The notes under the pieces were generated by a model, which saw nothing but the letters and a program-made list of their open reading frames with translations, did not search any database and was not told where the DNA came from. A program made the position numbers and the translations under genes. Of a DNA stretch of 64,000 nucleotides, positions 9,299 to 17,318 are shown piece after piece. This stretch comes from Streptomyces sp. NRRL S-337 (GTDB lineage: Bacteria; Actinomycetota; Actinomycetes; Streptomycetales; Streptomycetaceae), in NCBI RefSeq assembly GCF_000720175.1, contig NZ_JOIX01000007.1, positions 95,723 to 159,722 on the forward strand, in the 5' to 3' direction. Numbering within the stretch: position 1 is the stretch's first letter; each line of letters starts with the position of its first letter.

Positions 9299-10078
9299 AT
9301 GACTCTGCTCGACAAGGACGGTGTGCGGCTCACCGTGGACGGCGACATCGCCACGGTGACCCTCGCCAACGCGGCCAAGCGCAATGCACAGTCGCCGGCC
9401 ATGTGGCGGGCGCTGGCCGCGGCGGGCTCGCTGCTGCCGGGCAACGTCCGGATCGCGGTGCTGCGCGGTGAGGGCCGGTCCTTCTCCGCGGGCCTCGACC
9501 GGCAGGCGTTCACGCCCGAAGGCTTCGACGGCGAGCCGTCGTTCATCGATCTGGCGCGCGGTTCGGACGACGCCCTGGACGACACGATCGCCGAGTACCA
9601 GGAAGCGTTCACCTGGTGGCGGCGGAACGACCTGGTGTCCATCGCCGCCGTCCAGGGGCACGCCATCGGTGCCGGCTTCCAGCTGGCGCTCGCCTGCGAT
9701 CTGCGGGTGGCCGCGCAGGACGCCCAGTTCGCCATGCGGGAGACCAGCCTCGGGCTGGTCCCGGACCTGACCGGAACCCACCCCCTGGTCGGGCTGGTGG
9801 GCTACGCCCGGGCCCTGGAGATCTGCGCCACCGGACGGTTCGTGCACGCCGATGAGGCCGCCCGGATCGGTCTGGCCAACGTCGTCGTGCCCGGCGAGGA
9901 ACTCGACGCCGCCGTGTCCGACCTGGCGGCCGCACTGCTCGCCGCGCCGCGCGACGCCGTCGTCGAGACCAAGGCCCTGCTGGCCGGCGCCGCGGGCCGT
10001 ACCTACGAGGAGCAGCGCCGCGCCGAACGTGCCGCCCAGGCCCGCCGGCTGCGCGACCTCGCGGGCATCGGCGACTAG
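9299..10078 (+). CDS. Enoyl-CoA hydratase/isomerase family protein
   Basis: This 259-residue crotonase-fold protein starts at the ATG at 9299 behind GGAGG. The two oxyanion-hole loops are visible: GRSFSAGLD and QGHAIGAGFQLALACDLR. The MRETSLGLVPDLTGTH segment carries an acidic residue at the position used by many hydratases, while the second catalytic glutamate of mitochondrial-type hydratases is not obvious, so a hydratase, isomerase or hydrolase role is open. The gene is alone; a hairpin at 10110-10145 ends it and the convergent gene. Confidence 0.87.
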   Translation: MTLLDKDGVRLTVDGDIATVTLANAAKRNAQSPAMWRALAAAGSLLPGNVRIAVLRGEGRSFSAGLDRQAFTPEGFDGEPSFIDLARGSDDALDDTIAEYQEAFTWWRRNDLVSIAAVQGHAIGAGFQLALACDLRVAAQDAQFAMRETSLGLVPDLTGTHPLVGLVGYARALEICATGRFVHADEAARIGLANVVVPGEELDAAVSDLAAALLAAPRDAVVETKALLAGAAGRTYEEQRRAERAAQARRLRDLAGIGD

Positions 10079-10109
10079 CGCACCGAGGCCGACGCGTACC
10101 TCCTGACGT

Positions 10110-10145
10110 GGCCCGGCCGGCCGCCGTACGGCAGCCGGCCGGGCC
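10110..10145. terminator. Bidirectional terminator
   Basis: GGCCCGGCCGGC (10110-10121) and GCCGGCCGGGCC (10134-10145) form a perfect 12-bp stem with a 12-base loop between two convergent genes. Confidence 0.65.
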
Positions 10146-10175
10146 GCGTGCTGCCTGGCGGCGGCCGTCGCCGGG

Positions 10176-10901
10176 TCAGTCCCGCTCCACCGCGGTGACC
10201 AGCACCGCGACCGTCTCCGGTGCGTCCGGCCGGGCCGCCACCGCCTGCCGCACCGCGACGGCGACGTCCAGCGGGCGGTAGCCGGCCGCCACGGCCAGCT
10301 GCACCAGCACATGCCCGTCGGTGCGCCGCACCGCCCGGGTCCGGCCGCCGAGCGCCGGCGCCAGCCGGGCCACCCCGGACACCGCCAGCGCCGCGGCGGC
10401 GATCCCCTCCGGACCCTCCGGGACCGCCCCGGCCGGCTCGGCCGTCACGGGCGGCTTCTCCGGACGGACGGTGGTGAGCGCCGGCCCCGCCCGGCCCGCG
10501 CCGGCCTCCTCCAGCAGGCCGGTCACCCGCAGGTCCACCGCGGCCACCACCAGCCCCAGCCCTTGCACCGACGCCTCCAGCAGCGCCGCCCGCACCTCGT
10601 CGGCGACGGCGGGCAGCGGCCGGTCGGCCACCGCGGCGAACTCGGCGCTGATCCGCAGCGGGCCCGGCGGCAGGGCGCTCGGCGGCGCCGGCACCGCCGG
10701 GCCGGGGGCGTGCACCGGGTCGGCGACGGACAGCCGCAGGGTGCCGAGCCGCACCCCGGACCGCGTGCCGAGTGCCGCCCGCAGTGCCCCGGCGGCGGCC
10801 TGCTCGGTGATCCAGGAACCGTTCGCGGGCCCGCCCAGCGGCAGCACCCGGCCGATCCCCAGCTGTTGTCGTACCGTCTGCGCCACCTGTTCAGCGGCCA
10901 C
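10176..10901 (-). CDS. Asp23-like protein with two related domains, divergent to the Asp23 operon
   Basis: The GTG at 10901, behind GAAAGGGG, gives 241 residues. Two segments (residues about 30-125 and 165-240) share the pattern of Asp23/Gls24 domains: a helix, then GVARLAPALGG-like turn, a strand with VLVQLAVAAGYRPLDVAVAV, then a strand ending VAVLVTAVE. The middle is Pro/Ala-rich linker. There is no signal peptide or membrane segment. It faces away from three Asp23/AmaP-type genes to its right and shares the promoter region with them, so it probably works with the same envelope-stress complex. Some database names for such proteins are misleading; the Asp23 relation is my reading. Confidence 0.68.
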   Translation of the reverse strand: MAAEQVAQTVRQQLGIGRVLPLGGPANGSWITEQAAAGALRAALGTRSGVRLGTLRLSVADPVHAPGPAVPAPPSALPPGPLRISAEFAAVADRPLPAVADEVRAALLEASVQGLGLVVAAVDLRVTGLLEEAGAGRAGPALTTVRPEKPPVTAEPAGAVPEGPEGIAAAALAVSGVARLAPALGGRTRAVRRTDGHVLVQLAVAAGYRPLDVAVAVRQAVAARPDAPETVAVLVTAVERD

Positions 10902-11111
10902 CGTGTCACCCCTTTCGGTCCCCCGCCCCCAGCCTGCCGCAGACCGGACCGCACGGCAGGGCGGTGCGCCGAACGGCGTCGGGAGGAGCACTCCGCTGCC
11001 ACATCCCCCAAGCGCCCGGGGGCGACCCCACCTACTGTGGGAACGAAAACCTCCGAAAAGGGAGCGAATGCGGACAGAAATCCCCTTCTTCCCGGAAAGG
11101 GACGTACGGTG

Positions 11112-11570
11112 ATGACCGAGAGCCAGCAAGAGGACGGACCCAGGACGCCGGTCAAGCGCGGCGGCGGTGACCCCGCGACCCGTGGGCGGACCACCATCGC
11201 CGACGGCGTGGTGGAGAAGATCGCCGGCCTCGCGGCCCGGGACGTCGTCGGCGTGCACGCCATGGGCAGCGGCTTGGCCCGCACGCTCGGCGCGGTACGC
11301 GAGCGGGTGCCCGGCGGCGGCCGGGCGGCGACCGCGAGCCGCGGGGTGAAGGCCGAGGTCGGCGAGGTGCAGACCGCGCTGGACCTGGAGATCGTGGTCG
11401 ACTACGGCGTCGCCATCGCCGACGTCGCGCGCAGCGTCCGGGAGAACGTCATCGCCGCGGTGGAACGGATGACGGGCCTGGAGGTCGTCGAGGTCAACAT
11501 CGCGGTCAGCGACGTCAAGCTCCCCGACGAATCGGACGAAGAAGAGGAAGCGGAGCCGAGACTCCAGTGA
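11112..11570 (+). CDS. Asp23/Gls24 family envelope stress response protein
   Basis: This 152-residue soluble protein carries one Asp23 domain: TTIADGVVEKIAGLAARDVVGVHAMGSG at residues about 30-58, then the strand with ALDLEIVVDYGVAIADVARSVRENV and the closing VVEVNIAVSDVKLP. The C-terminus is strongly acidic (residues about 140-148). In Firmicutes Asp23 is a membrane-associated alkaline-shock protein held by the anchor AmaP, and an AmaP-like gene lies 1.3 kb downstream in this cluster. The GTG at 11109 is an alternative start directly before the ATG; a GGAAAGGGA ribosome site serves either. Confidence 0.85.
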   Translation: MTESQQEDGPRTPVKRGGGDPATRGRTTIADGVVEKIAGLAARDVVGVHAMGSGLARTLGAVRERVPGGGRAATASRGVKAEVGEVQTALDLEIVVDYGVAIADVARSVRENVIAAVERMTGLEVVEVNIAVSDVKLPDESDEEEEAEPRLQ

Positions 11571-11607
11571 GCGGGCCCGTCCGGAGTAGGCAGCGAAGGA
11601 GCGCACG

Positions 11608-11805
11608 ATGAGCATGGCCGTGGCCGGTCTTCTGGCCGGAATGGCGCTGGGCTTCGCCGGATACTTCGGCGGCTTCGGCGCGTTCGTACTGGTGGCGGCG
11701 CTGGGCGCGGTCGGGTTCGTGGCGGGCCGGATCCTCGACGGGGACGTGGAGGCCCGCGAGTTCTTCCGCGCGCGCACCGGTGACCGCGACGAACGGCGGC
11801 GGTGA
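11608..11805 (+). CDS. Small membrane protein of the Asp23 cluster
   Basis: This 65-residue protein has an ATG with AAGGAG before it. Residues 3-42 are two closely packed hydrophobic Gly/Ala-rich helices with a GYFGGFGAF turn, followed by an acidic and then arginine-rich tail. It resembles the small DUF2273-type membrane proteins encoded beside asp23/amaP in Gram-positive bacteria. A role in anchoring or assembling the Asp23 complex is inferred from position only. Confidence 0.75.
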   Translation: MSMAVAGLLAGMALGFAGYFGGFGAFVLVAALGAVGFVAGRILDGDVEAREFFRARTGDRDERRR

Positions 11806-11811
11806 GCCGGG

Positions 11812-12204
11812 GTGACGACGGCGTCCCCGCCCACCGCTGCCGCTGACGTACCGGCGGGCGAGCGGGGCGCGACCCGGATCGCGGACCGGGTGGTGGCGAA
11901 GATCGCCGCCCGGGCCGCCCGCGAGGCACTGCGCGCGAAGTCCCCGCAGGACCACACGGACGCGCACGCCACGGTGAGCGTCCACCGGCGCGAGGACCCG
12001 GCCCACCTCGGCGAGGCGCGGGTACGGATCGCGGTGGAACTGGGCTACCCCTCGGACATCGGCGCGCAAGTCCGGGTGGTGCGCCGGCGAGTGACCGAGC
12101 GCGTGGGGGAGTTGGCGAACATGACGGTTCCCGAGGTCACGGTGGAGGTCGAGCGGCTGCACTCCGCGCTGCTGGAGGGCAGGGGCCGGGAGAGGGTGCG
12201 ATGA
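11812..12204 (+). CDS. Second Asp23/Gls24 family protein
   Basis: The GTG at 11812 lies 6 bases after the stop of the small membrane protein gene. The 130-residue product has an Asp23-like order: ATRIADRVVAKIAARAAREAL near residue 20-40, the strand ARVRIAVELGYPSDIGAQVRVV, and the terminal VPEVTVEVERL. It lacks the acidic tail of the first copy. The stop overlaps the next start (ATGA), so translation is coupled with the DUF6286-type gene. Confidence 0.8.
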   Translation: MTTASPPTAAADVPAGERGATRIADRVVAKIAARAAREALRAKSPQDHTDAHATVSVHRREDPAHLGEARVRIAVELGYPSDIGAQVRVVRRRVTERVGELANMTVPEVTVEVERLHSALLEGRGRERVR

Positions 12205-12860
12205 GCGACGACGACGCGGAGCCGGCGGAGACCCGGCGGCTGCCCACCCTGGAGAAACAGCCCGGCGGATCGCCCCGTTCCGCCACCGGTGCCACCGCCA
12301 CCGGCGCCGCGGACGACGGCCGCACCGGCCGCTTCTGGTCGTCCCGCCGGGTGCCGGCCGCGCTGGTCGCGCTGGTGCTGCTGGCCGCCGCGGGACTGCT
12401 GCTCTACGACGTGGCCGCGGTGCGCGCGCACCGGCCCGCGATGGCCTGGCGCCGGCGGCTGGCCGGCGAACTGGCCACCCGTCACCTCGACGACACCTGG
12501 GTGCTGGCCGGTGCGGCGCTGGCCGCAGCGGTGGGCCTCTGGCTGATCGTGCTCGCCGTCACCCCCGGACTGCGCCGGATGCTGCCGATGCGGCCGGTGG
12601 CCCCCGACGTCCGGGCCGGCCTCGACCGGCCGGCCGCCGCGCTGGTGCTGCGCGACCGCGCCATGGAGGTCGCCGGTGTGCAGTCCGTCCGGATGACCGT
12701 CGGCCGGCACAAGGCCAAGGCGCGGGCGGTCTCCCACTTCCGCGAGCTCGACGAGGTCCGCGCCGACCTCGACGCCGCGCTCGGCGCCGGCCTCGACCAG
12801 CTGGGCCTGGCCCACCGGATGCGGCTGACCGTGCACGTCCGCCGTCCGAAGAAGGGGTGA
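12201..12860 (+). CDS. Single-pass membrane protein with an Asp23-operon type C-terminal domain (DUF6286-like)
   Basis: The 219-residue protein has a hydrophilic N-terminus, two hydrophobic segments (about residues 50-75 and 95-120) and a cytoplasmic domain of about 90 residues ending in MRLTVHVRRPKKG. The C-terminal part, with VLRDRAMEVAGVQSVRMTVGRHKAKARA, matches the kind of domain annotated DUF6286 in actinomycete Asp23 operons. The start overlaps the upstream stop and the stop overlaps the next start, so the four genes from 11608 are one operon. Confidence 0.78.
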   Translation: MSDDDAEPAETRRLPTLEKQPGGSPRSATGATATGAADDGRTGRFWSSRRVPAALVALVLLAAAGLLLYDVAAVRAHRPAMAWRRRLAGELATRHLDDTWVLAGAALAAAVGLWLIVLAVTPGLRRMLPMRPVAPDVRAGLDRPAAALVLRDRAMEVAGVQSVRMTVGRHKAKARAVSHFRELDEVRADLDAALGAGLDQLGLAHRMRLTVHVRRPKKG

Positions 12861-13471
12861 GTGCGATGCGCCGGACCCGCAGAAGAGCCAACCGGGTGCT
12901 GCTCGGCCTGACCGGCGTGGTGCTGTTCGGCGCCGGCGGACTGGTGCTGCTGGGCGGGCTGGACCTGCCCGCGGCCTGGCACCTCGGGCTGCCGGCCGGC
13001 TGGCCCTGGTCCCATCCTGGCGACGTCCTGCTCACCGCGCGGCAGCGCACCCGCTGGACGGACCAGGGCTGGTGGTGGCCGGTGGTCATCGCCGCGCTGG
13101 CCGTCCTCGTGTTGCTCCTGCTGTGGTGGCTGCTGGCGCAGTTCCGGCGCCACCGGCTCGGCGAGATCCTCGTCGACAGCGGCGACGGCGAGGGTGCCGT
13201 GCTGCGCGGGCGGGCGCTGGAGGCGGTGCTCACCGCCGAGACGGAGGCCCTGGACGGCGTCGACCATGCCGCCCTGCGGCTCACCGGCCGCCGCACCGAA
13301 CCCCGGGTCCGGGCGGTCCTCGCGCTCGCCCCGCACGCCGACCCCGGCCATGTCCTCGGCCGGCTGTCCGGCGAGGCGATGACGCACGCCCGGCGCTCGG
13401 CGGGGCTCGACCGGTTGCCGGCCGAGGTCCGGCTGCGCGAGGTCAAGCACCGCCCCGAACGCGTCACTTGA
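12857..13471 (+). CDS. amaP: Alkaline shock membrane anchor AmaP-like protein
   Basis: This 204-residue protein starts at a GTG that overlaps the upstream TGA; an ATG at 12866 is the other choice. An arginine-rich start is followed by a first helix (residues about 12-33), a 40-residue external loop rich in Trp and Pro, a second helix (about 75-95) and a cytoplasmic domain of about 100 residues. This layout is that of AmaP, the two-helix anchor that holds Asp23 at the membrane. It is the last gene of the cluster, closed by a strong hairpin. Confidence 0.78.
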   Translation: MSAMRRTRRRANRVLLGLTGVVLFGAGGLVLLGGLDLPAAWHLGLPAGWPWSHPGDVLLTARQRTRWTDQGWWWPVVIAALAVLVLLLLWWLLAQFRRHRLGEILVDSGDGEGAVLRGRALEAVLTAETEALDGVDHAALRLTGRRTEPRVRAVLALAPHADPGHVLGRLSGEAMTHARRSAGLDRLPAEVRLREVKHRPERVT

Positions 13472-13508
13472 GGGCCGCGGGGCGGGCCGTCGCCCGCCCC
13501 GCGGGCCC
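13472..13508. terminator. Bidirectional terminator
   Basis: A GC-only stem (GGGCCGCGGGGCGGGC at 13472-13487 against 13492-13508, one bulged base) separates the convergent amaP-like and SDR genes. Confidence 0.7.
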
Positions 13509-13509
13509 C

Positions 13510-14265
13510 TCAGAAGCCGTGCCGGGCCCCGCCGTCGACCGGCACCATCACTCCGGTCACGTACGACGCGGCCGGCGACAGCAGGAACGCCGCGACCCGG
13601 CCGAACTCCGCGGGCGTGCCGTACCGGCCCAGCGGGATCGCCGCGGAGTTACGGGCCCGGCTGCCCTCCGGGTCGCCGGAGAGCGCGTCGAGCTGGGTCA
13701 TCCGGTCGGTGGCGATCCGGCCGGGCAGCACACCGAGGACCCGGATGCCGCGCGGCCCCACCTCATTGGCGAGCGACTTCGCAAAACCGGCCAGACCGGG
13801 CCGCAGCCCGTTGGAGACGGTCAGGCCGGCGATCGGCTCGTGCACCGAACCGGACAGCACGAAGCCGATCACGCCGCCCTCGTCCAGCTCGGCGGCGGCC
13901 GTCCGGGCCAGCCGCACCGCGCCGAGGAAGACCGATTCGAACGCCGCCTGCCACTGCTCGTCGGTGTTGTCCGCGGCCGTCCCCGGGGGCGGACCGCCCA
14001 CGCTGATCAGCACGCCGTCCAGCCGCCCGAAGCGCTCACGGGCGGCCGCCACCAGGCGGGCCGGGGTGTCCGCGGCGGCGTTGTCGGCCGCCACGCCCAG
14101 GGCGCGTTCGCCCAGCGAGGCGGCGGCCTTCGTGGCGCTCTCCTCGGTGCGGCCGCTGATCACGACGTTCGCGCCGTCGTCGACGAGTGCGCGGGCGGTG
14201 GCGAAACCCAGGCCACGGGTGGCCCCGGTGACGAGGTACGTCCGGTCGGTGAGTCCAAGATCCAT
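13510..14265 (-). CDS. SDR family oxidoreductase with altered active-site motif
   Basis: This 251-residue protein has the short-chain dehydrogenase fold: cofactor motif TGATRGLG at residues 14-21, a strand with LDGVLISVGGPPP in place of the usual NNAG, and the C-terminal VTGVMVPVDGGARHGF. The canonical YxxxK catalytic pair is not present: the segment where it should lie reads LTVSNGLRPGLAGFAKSLA, so Tyr and Lys appear replaced by Ser and Arg. The gene starts 4 bases after the stop of the GH15 gene and is probably co-transcribed with it. Activity is therefore uncertain; some SDR subfamilies carry this variant. Confidence 0.85.
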   Translation of the reverse strand: MDLGLTDRTYLVTGATRGLGFATARALVDDGANVVISGRTEESATKAAASLGERALGVAADNAAADTPARLVAAARERFGRLDGVLISVGGPPPGTAADNTDEQWQAAFESVFLGAVRLARTAAAELDEGGVIGFVLSGSVHEPIAGLTVSNGLRPGLAGFAKSLANEVGPRGIRVLGVLPGRIATDRMTQLDALSGDPEGSRARNSAAIPLGRYGTPAEFGRVAAFLLSPAASYVTGVMVPVDGGARHGF

Positions 14266-14269
14266 GTCC

Positions 14270-16054
14270 CTAGTCTGCCTCCGCCCCGTCCAGCAGCCCG
14301 AAGGCGGTCCCCACCAGCCCGATGTGGCTGAACGCCTGCGGATAGTTCCCCAGCTGGCGGCCGGCCGCCGGGTCGTACTCCTCCGCGAGCAGCCCCACGT
14401 CGTTGCGGAGCGACAGCAGCCGCTCGAAGAGCTGCGCCGCCTCGTCCCGCCGGCCGCTCATCCGCAGCGCGTCGGCGAGCCAGAACGAGCAGACCAGGAA
14501 GGTGCCCTCACCGCCCGGCAGCCCGTCGATCGAGCCCCCGTCGGTGGTGTAGCGGCGCACCAGGCCCTCGTGCGTCAGCTCCCGGCGCACCGCCTCGATG
14601 GTGCCCCGCACCCGCGGGTCGTCACCGGGCAGGAAACCCACCCGGGGGATCAGCAGGGTCGCCGCGTCCAGGTCCCGGGACCCGTAGGACTGGGTGAAGG
14701 TGCCGCGTTCGTCGTCGTAGCCCCGCTCGCACACCTCCCGGTGGACCTCGTCCCGTATCGCCCGCCAGCGGTCGAGCCCGCCACCCAGCTTCGGGTTCGC
14801 CTCCAGGGCCTGGACCGCCCGGTCGGCCGCCACCCACGCCATGACCTTGGAGTGCACGAAGTGCCGGCGCGGCCCGCGGATCTCCCACAGCCCCTCGTCG
14901 GGGTCGCGCCAATTCGACTCCAGGTACTCCATCAGCGACCGCTGGATGCTCCAGGCGTGCGGTTCGGCCGGCAGCCCGGCGGTGCGGGCGAGGTGGAAGG
15001 AGTCCAGCACCTCCCCGTAGACGTCCAGCTGGCGCTGGTCGACCGCGCCGTTGCCGATCCGCACCGGCGCGGAGTCGCAGTACCCGGTCAGCCACGGCAC
15101 CTCGTACTCCGGCAGCCGCCGCTCCCCGGCCAGCCCGTACATGATCTGCAGGTCGTCCGGGGCGCCGGCCACCGCCCGCAGCAGCCAGTCCCGCCAGGCG
15201 CTCGCCTCGTCCAGATACCCGGCGGACAGCAGGGAGTTCAGGGTGAGGCTGGCGTCGCGCAGCCAGCAGTAGCGGTAGTCCCAGTTGCGCACCCCGCCGA
15301 GCTTCTCGGGCAGCGAGGTGGTGGGCGCGGCGACGATGCCGCCGGTGGGCGCGTAGGTGAGGGCCTTGAGGGTGATCAGCGAGCGGACCACCGCCTCCCG
15401 GTACGGCCCGTCGTAGCGGCACCGCGCCGACCAGGCCTGCCAGTCCTCCAGCGTGTCCTCCAGCGCGCCGAACGGCTCGATCTGGTCCGGCCGCGGCTCG
15501 TGCGAGGGGTGCCAGGTCAGGACGAACGCGGTGCGCTCGCCCTCGGCGACGGTGAAGTCCGAGCGGGTGCTGAAGTCCTTGCCGTAGGTGTGGCCCTGCT
15601 CCGGGGTGCGCAGCCATACGGAGTCCGGGCCGGCGATCGCGACCCGGCAGCCCTCGGCGGCCCGCACCCAGGGCACCACCCGTCCGTAGTCGAACCGCAG
15701 CCGCAGCACCCCGCGCATCTCGACCCGGCCCGCAAGGCCCTCCACGATCCGTACGACATCGGGCTGGACGTCGCGCTGCGGCATGAAGTCGGTGACCTTC
15801 ACGCGGCCGGTCGGGGTCTCCCAGACGGTGTCGAGGATCAGTGACTCGCCGCGGTACGAGCGGTGGGCGCGGGCCTCGGATGATTGCGGGGCCAGCCGCC
15901 AGTGGCCGTTGTCCTTGCTGCCGAGGAGGGCCGCGAAGCAGGCGGGTGAGTCGAAGCGGGGCAGGCACAGCCAGTCGATCGAACCGTCGCGGCCGACGAG
16001 CGCGGCGGACTGCAGGTCCCCGATGAGCGCGTAGTCCTCGATATGTGGGTGCAC
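14270..16054 (-). CDS. Glycoside hydrolase family 15 protein (glucoamylase/trehalase type)
   Basis: This 594-residue protein has the actinobacterial GH15 layout. It begins with IEDYALIGDLQSAALVGRDGSIDWLCLPRFDS, the typical N-terminal motif of the beta-sandwich domain, and continues into the (alpha/alpha)6 barrel with VRNWDYRYCWLRDASLT near residue 255 and DPDEGLWEIRGPRRHFVHSK near residue 385. There is no signal peptide, so it acts in the cytoplasm. Members include trehalases and glucoamylases of actinomycetes; which one cannot be read. It sits between surf1 and an SDR gene on the same strand with gaps under 30 bases. Confidence 0.9.
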   Translation of the reverse strand: MHPHIEDYALIGDLQSAALVGRDGSIDWLCLPRFDSPACFAALLGSKDNGHWRLAPQSSEARAHRSYRGESLILDTVWETPTGRVKVTDFMPQRDVQPDVVRIVEGLAGRVEMRGVLRLRFDYGRVVPWVRAAEGCRVAIAGPDSVWLRTPEQGHTYGKDFSTRSDFTVAEGERTAFVLTWHPSHEPRPDQIEPFGALEDTLEDWQAWSARCRYDGPYREAVVRSLITLKALTYAPTGGIVAAPTTSLPEKLGGVRNWDYRYCWLRDASLTLNSLLSAGYLDEASAWRDWLLRAVAGAPDDLQIMYGLAGERRLPEYEVPWLTGYCDSAPVRIGNGAVDQRQLDVYGEVLDSFHLARTAGLPAEPHAWSIQRSLMEYLESNWRDPDEGLWEIRGPRRHFVHSKVMAWVAADRAVQALEANPKLGGGLDRWRAIRDEVHREVCERGYDDERGTFTQSYGSRDLDAATLLIPRVGFLPGDDPRVRGTIEAVRRELTHEGLVRRYTTDGGSIDGLPGGEGTFLVCSFWLADALRMSGRRDEAAQLFERLLSLRNDVGLLAEEYDPAAGRQLGNYPQAFSHIGLVGTAFGLLDGAEAD

Positions 16055-16083
16055 GCAGCTCGCCTTCCCGCGGTGCGGGTGCC

Positions 16084-16950
16084 CTACTCGGTGCCGGCGG
16101 CCGACCGGGCTACGTCGGCAGAACCGCCGTTCTCCCGCCCCGTTTCTGCGACTTCAGGTGCATTGTCTGCTTCGTCCGCACCCGCTGCGGCCTCCTCGGC
16201 CGCCTTCGCCCGGTCGCGGCGCTCCCGGCGCACCAGCACCACCCAGCCGACCGGAACCGCCGCCGCGAACAGCCACCACTGGATCGCGTACGCCATGTGC
16301 GGGCCGATGGAGTCGTGGTCCGGCTCGGGGACCATCTCCGGTGTGCCGCCCGGCGCCTCGGGCCCGGTCTGCTCGATGTAGCCGCCGAGCATCGGCCGGC
16401 CGGTCCGCTTCGCCTGCTCCTTGCTGTTGATCAGCATGACCTGGCGGGGCGGCAGGCCCTTGGTGTCCTTGATGCCGCTGACCGCGGTGGTCTCGTCGGC
16501 CATCATCCGGCCGGTGACGGTGACCGTGCCCTTGGGGGCGGGCGGGACGTCGGGGAACTTGGTGAGGTCGTCGCCCGCCGAGATCCAGCCGCGGTTGACC
16601 AGGACGTCGTCGCCGTTGCCGAGGGTCAGCGGGGTGAGGACGTAGTAGCCGATGGACTGTTCGTCGGCGGCGGTGCGCTGCCGGACCACGACCTCGTGGG
16701 CGGTGTCGTAGCGGCCGGTGGCGGTCACCGGGCGCCACATGTCGCGGTGCGGCAGGTCCCGTCCGGGGGCGGCCAGCTCGGTCACCGGGACCGGCTTCGC
16801 GGCCAGGCTGGACGCGATGAGCTGGTTCTGCGCCACCTTGTGCTCATGACGGTGCAGCTGCCAGAAGCCCAGCTTGATCATGACGGGGATCAGCACGAGA
16901 CCCACGAGGGTGAGGATCACCCACTGCCGGGACAACAGGAAGCGGTACAC
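16084..16950 (-). CDS. SURF1 family cytochrome oxidase assembly protein
   Basis: The GTG at 16950 gives 288 residues with the start directly before the first helix (residues 7-27). A long outer domain contains WRPVTATGRYD, the LVNRGWIS motif typical of SURF1, and a GGYIEQTGPEAPGG loop. A second helix near residue 220 begins with the HMAYAIQWWLFA motif, also a family signature. SURF1 helps insert haem a into cytochrome aa3 oxidase. The C-terminal 50 residues are an acidic, Ala-rich tail. The gene has a weak ribosome site and follows the zinc-ribbon gene on the same strand. Confidence 0.9.
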   Translation of the reverse strand: MYRFLLSRQWVILTLVGLVLIPVMIKLGFWQLHRHEHKVAQNQLIASSLAAKPVPVTELAAPGRDLPHRDMWRPVTATGRYDTAHEVVVRQRTAADEQSIGYYVLTPLTLGNGDDVLVNRGWISAGDDLTKFPDVPPAPKGTVTVTGRMMADETTAVSGIKDTKGLPPRQVMLINSKEQAKRTGRPMLGGYIEQTGPEAPGGTPEMVPEPDHDSIGPHMAYAIQWWLFAAAVPVGWVVLVRRERRDRAKAAEEAAAGADEADNAPEVAETGRENGGSADVARSAAGTE

Positions 16951-17021
16951 GGCTTCGACGGTACCTGGGGCGGTCCGGCCGCCCGGCGCCGGGTCCGGGG
17001 GTGCCGGCCGCCGCCCCGCCC

Positions 17022-17255
17022 TCAGACCCGGTCGACGATGCCCACCCGCCCGTCCGAGCGGGCGCAGTGCGCCCCGCAGTACCACTTGCCGTCGGCCTCG
17101 ACGCCCTGGCCGATGATCTGGACCCGGCAGTGCTCACAGATAGGCGCCATGCGGTGGATGGCGCAGGAGAAACAGTCGAAGACATGCACCGCGCCCTGCG
17201 CGTGCACCTCGAACGTCATCCCGTAGTCGTTTCCGCAGACCTCACAACGTGCCAT
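17022..17255 (-). CDS. Small zinc-ribbon protein
   Basis: This 77-residue protein begins MARCEVCGNDYGMTFEV and has eight cysteines in pairs (CEVC, CFSC, CEHC, CGAHC) with nearby histidines, enough to bind two zinc ions. A similar small protein is found beside surf1 in many actinomycetes as far as I recall, but no function is known to me. It lies between the exonuclease and surf1 genes in the same direction. It may be a metal-binding adaptor, which is inference. Confidence 0.8.
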   Translation of the reverse strand: MARCEVCGNDYGMTFEVHAQGAVHVFDCFSCAIHRMAPICEHCRVQIIGQGVEADGKWYCGAHCARSDGRVGIVDRV

Positions 17256-17318
17256 GCGCCACAGCGTGCGGGTGGGGCCGGTGCGGGGCGAGGCGCCGGC
17301 GGGCGTGTTGGGCGGGCT

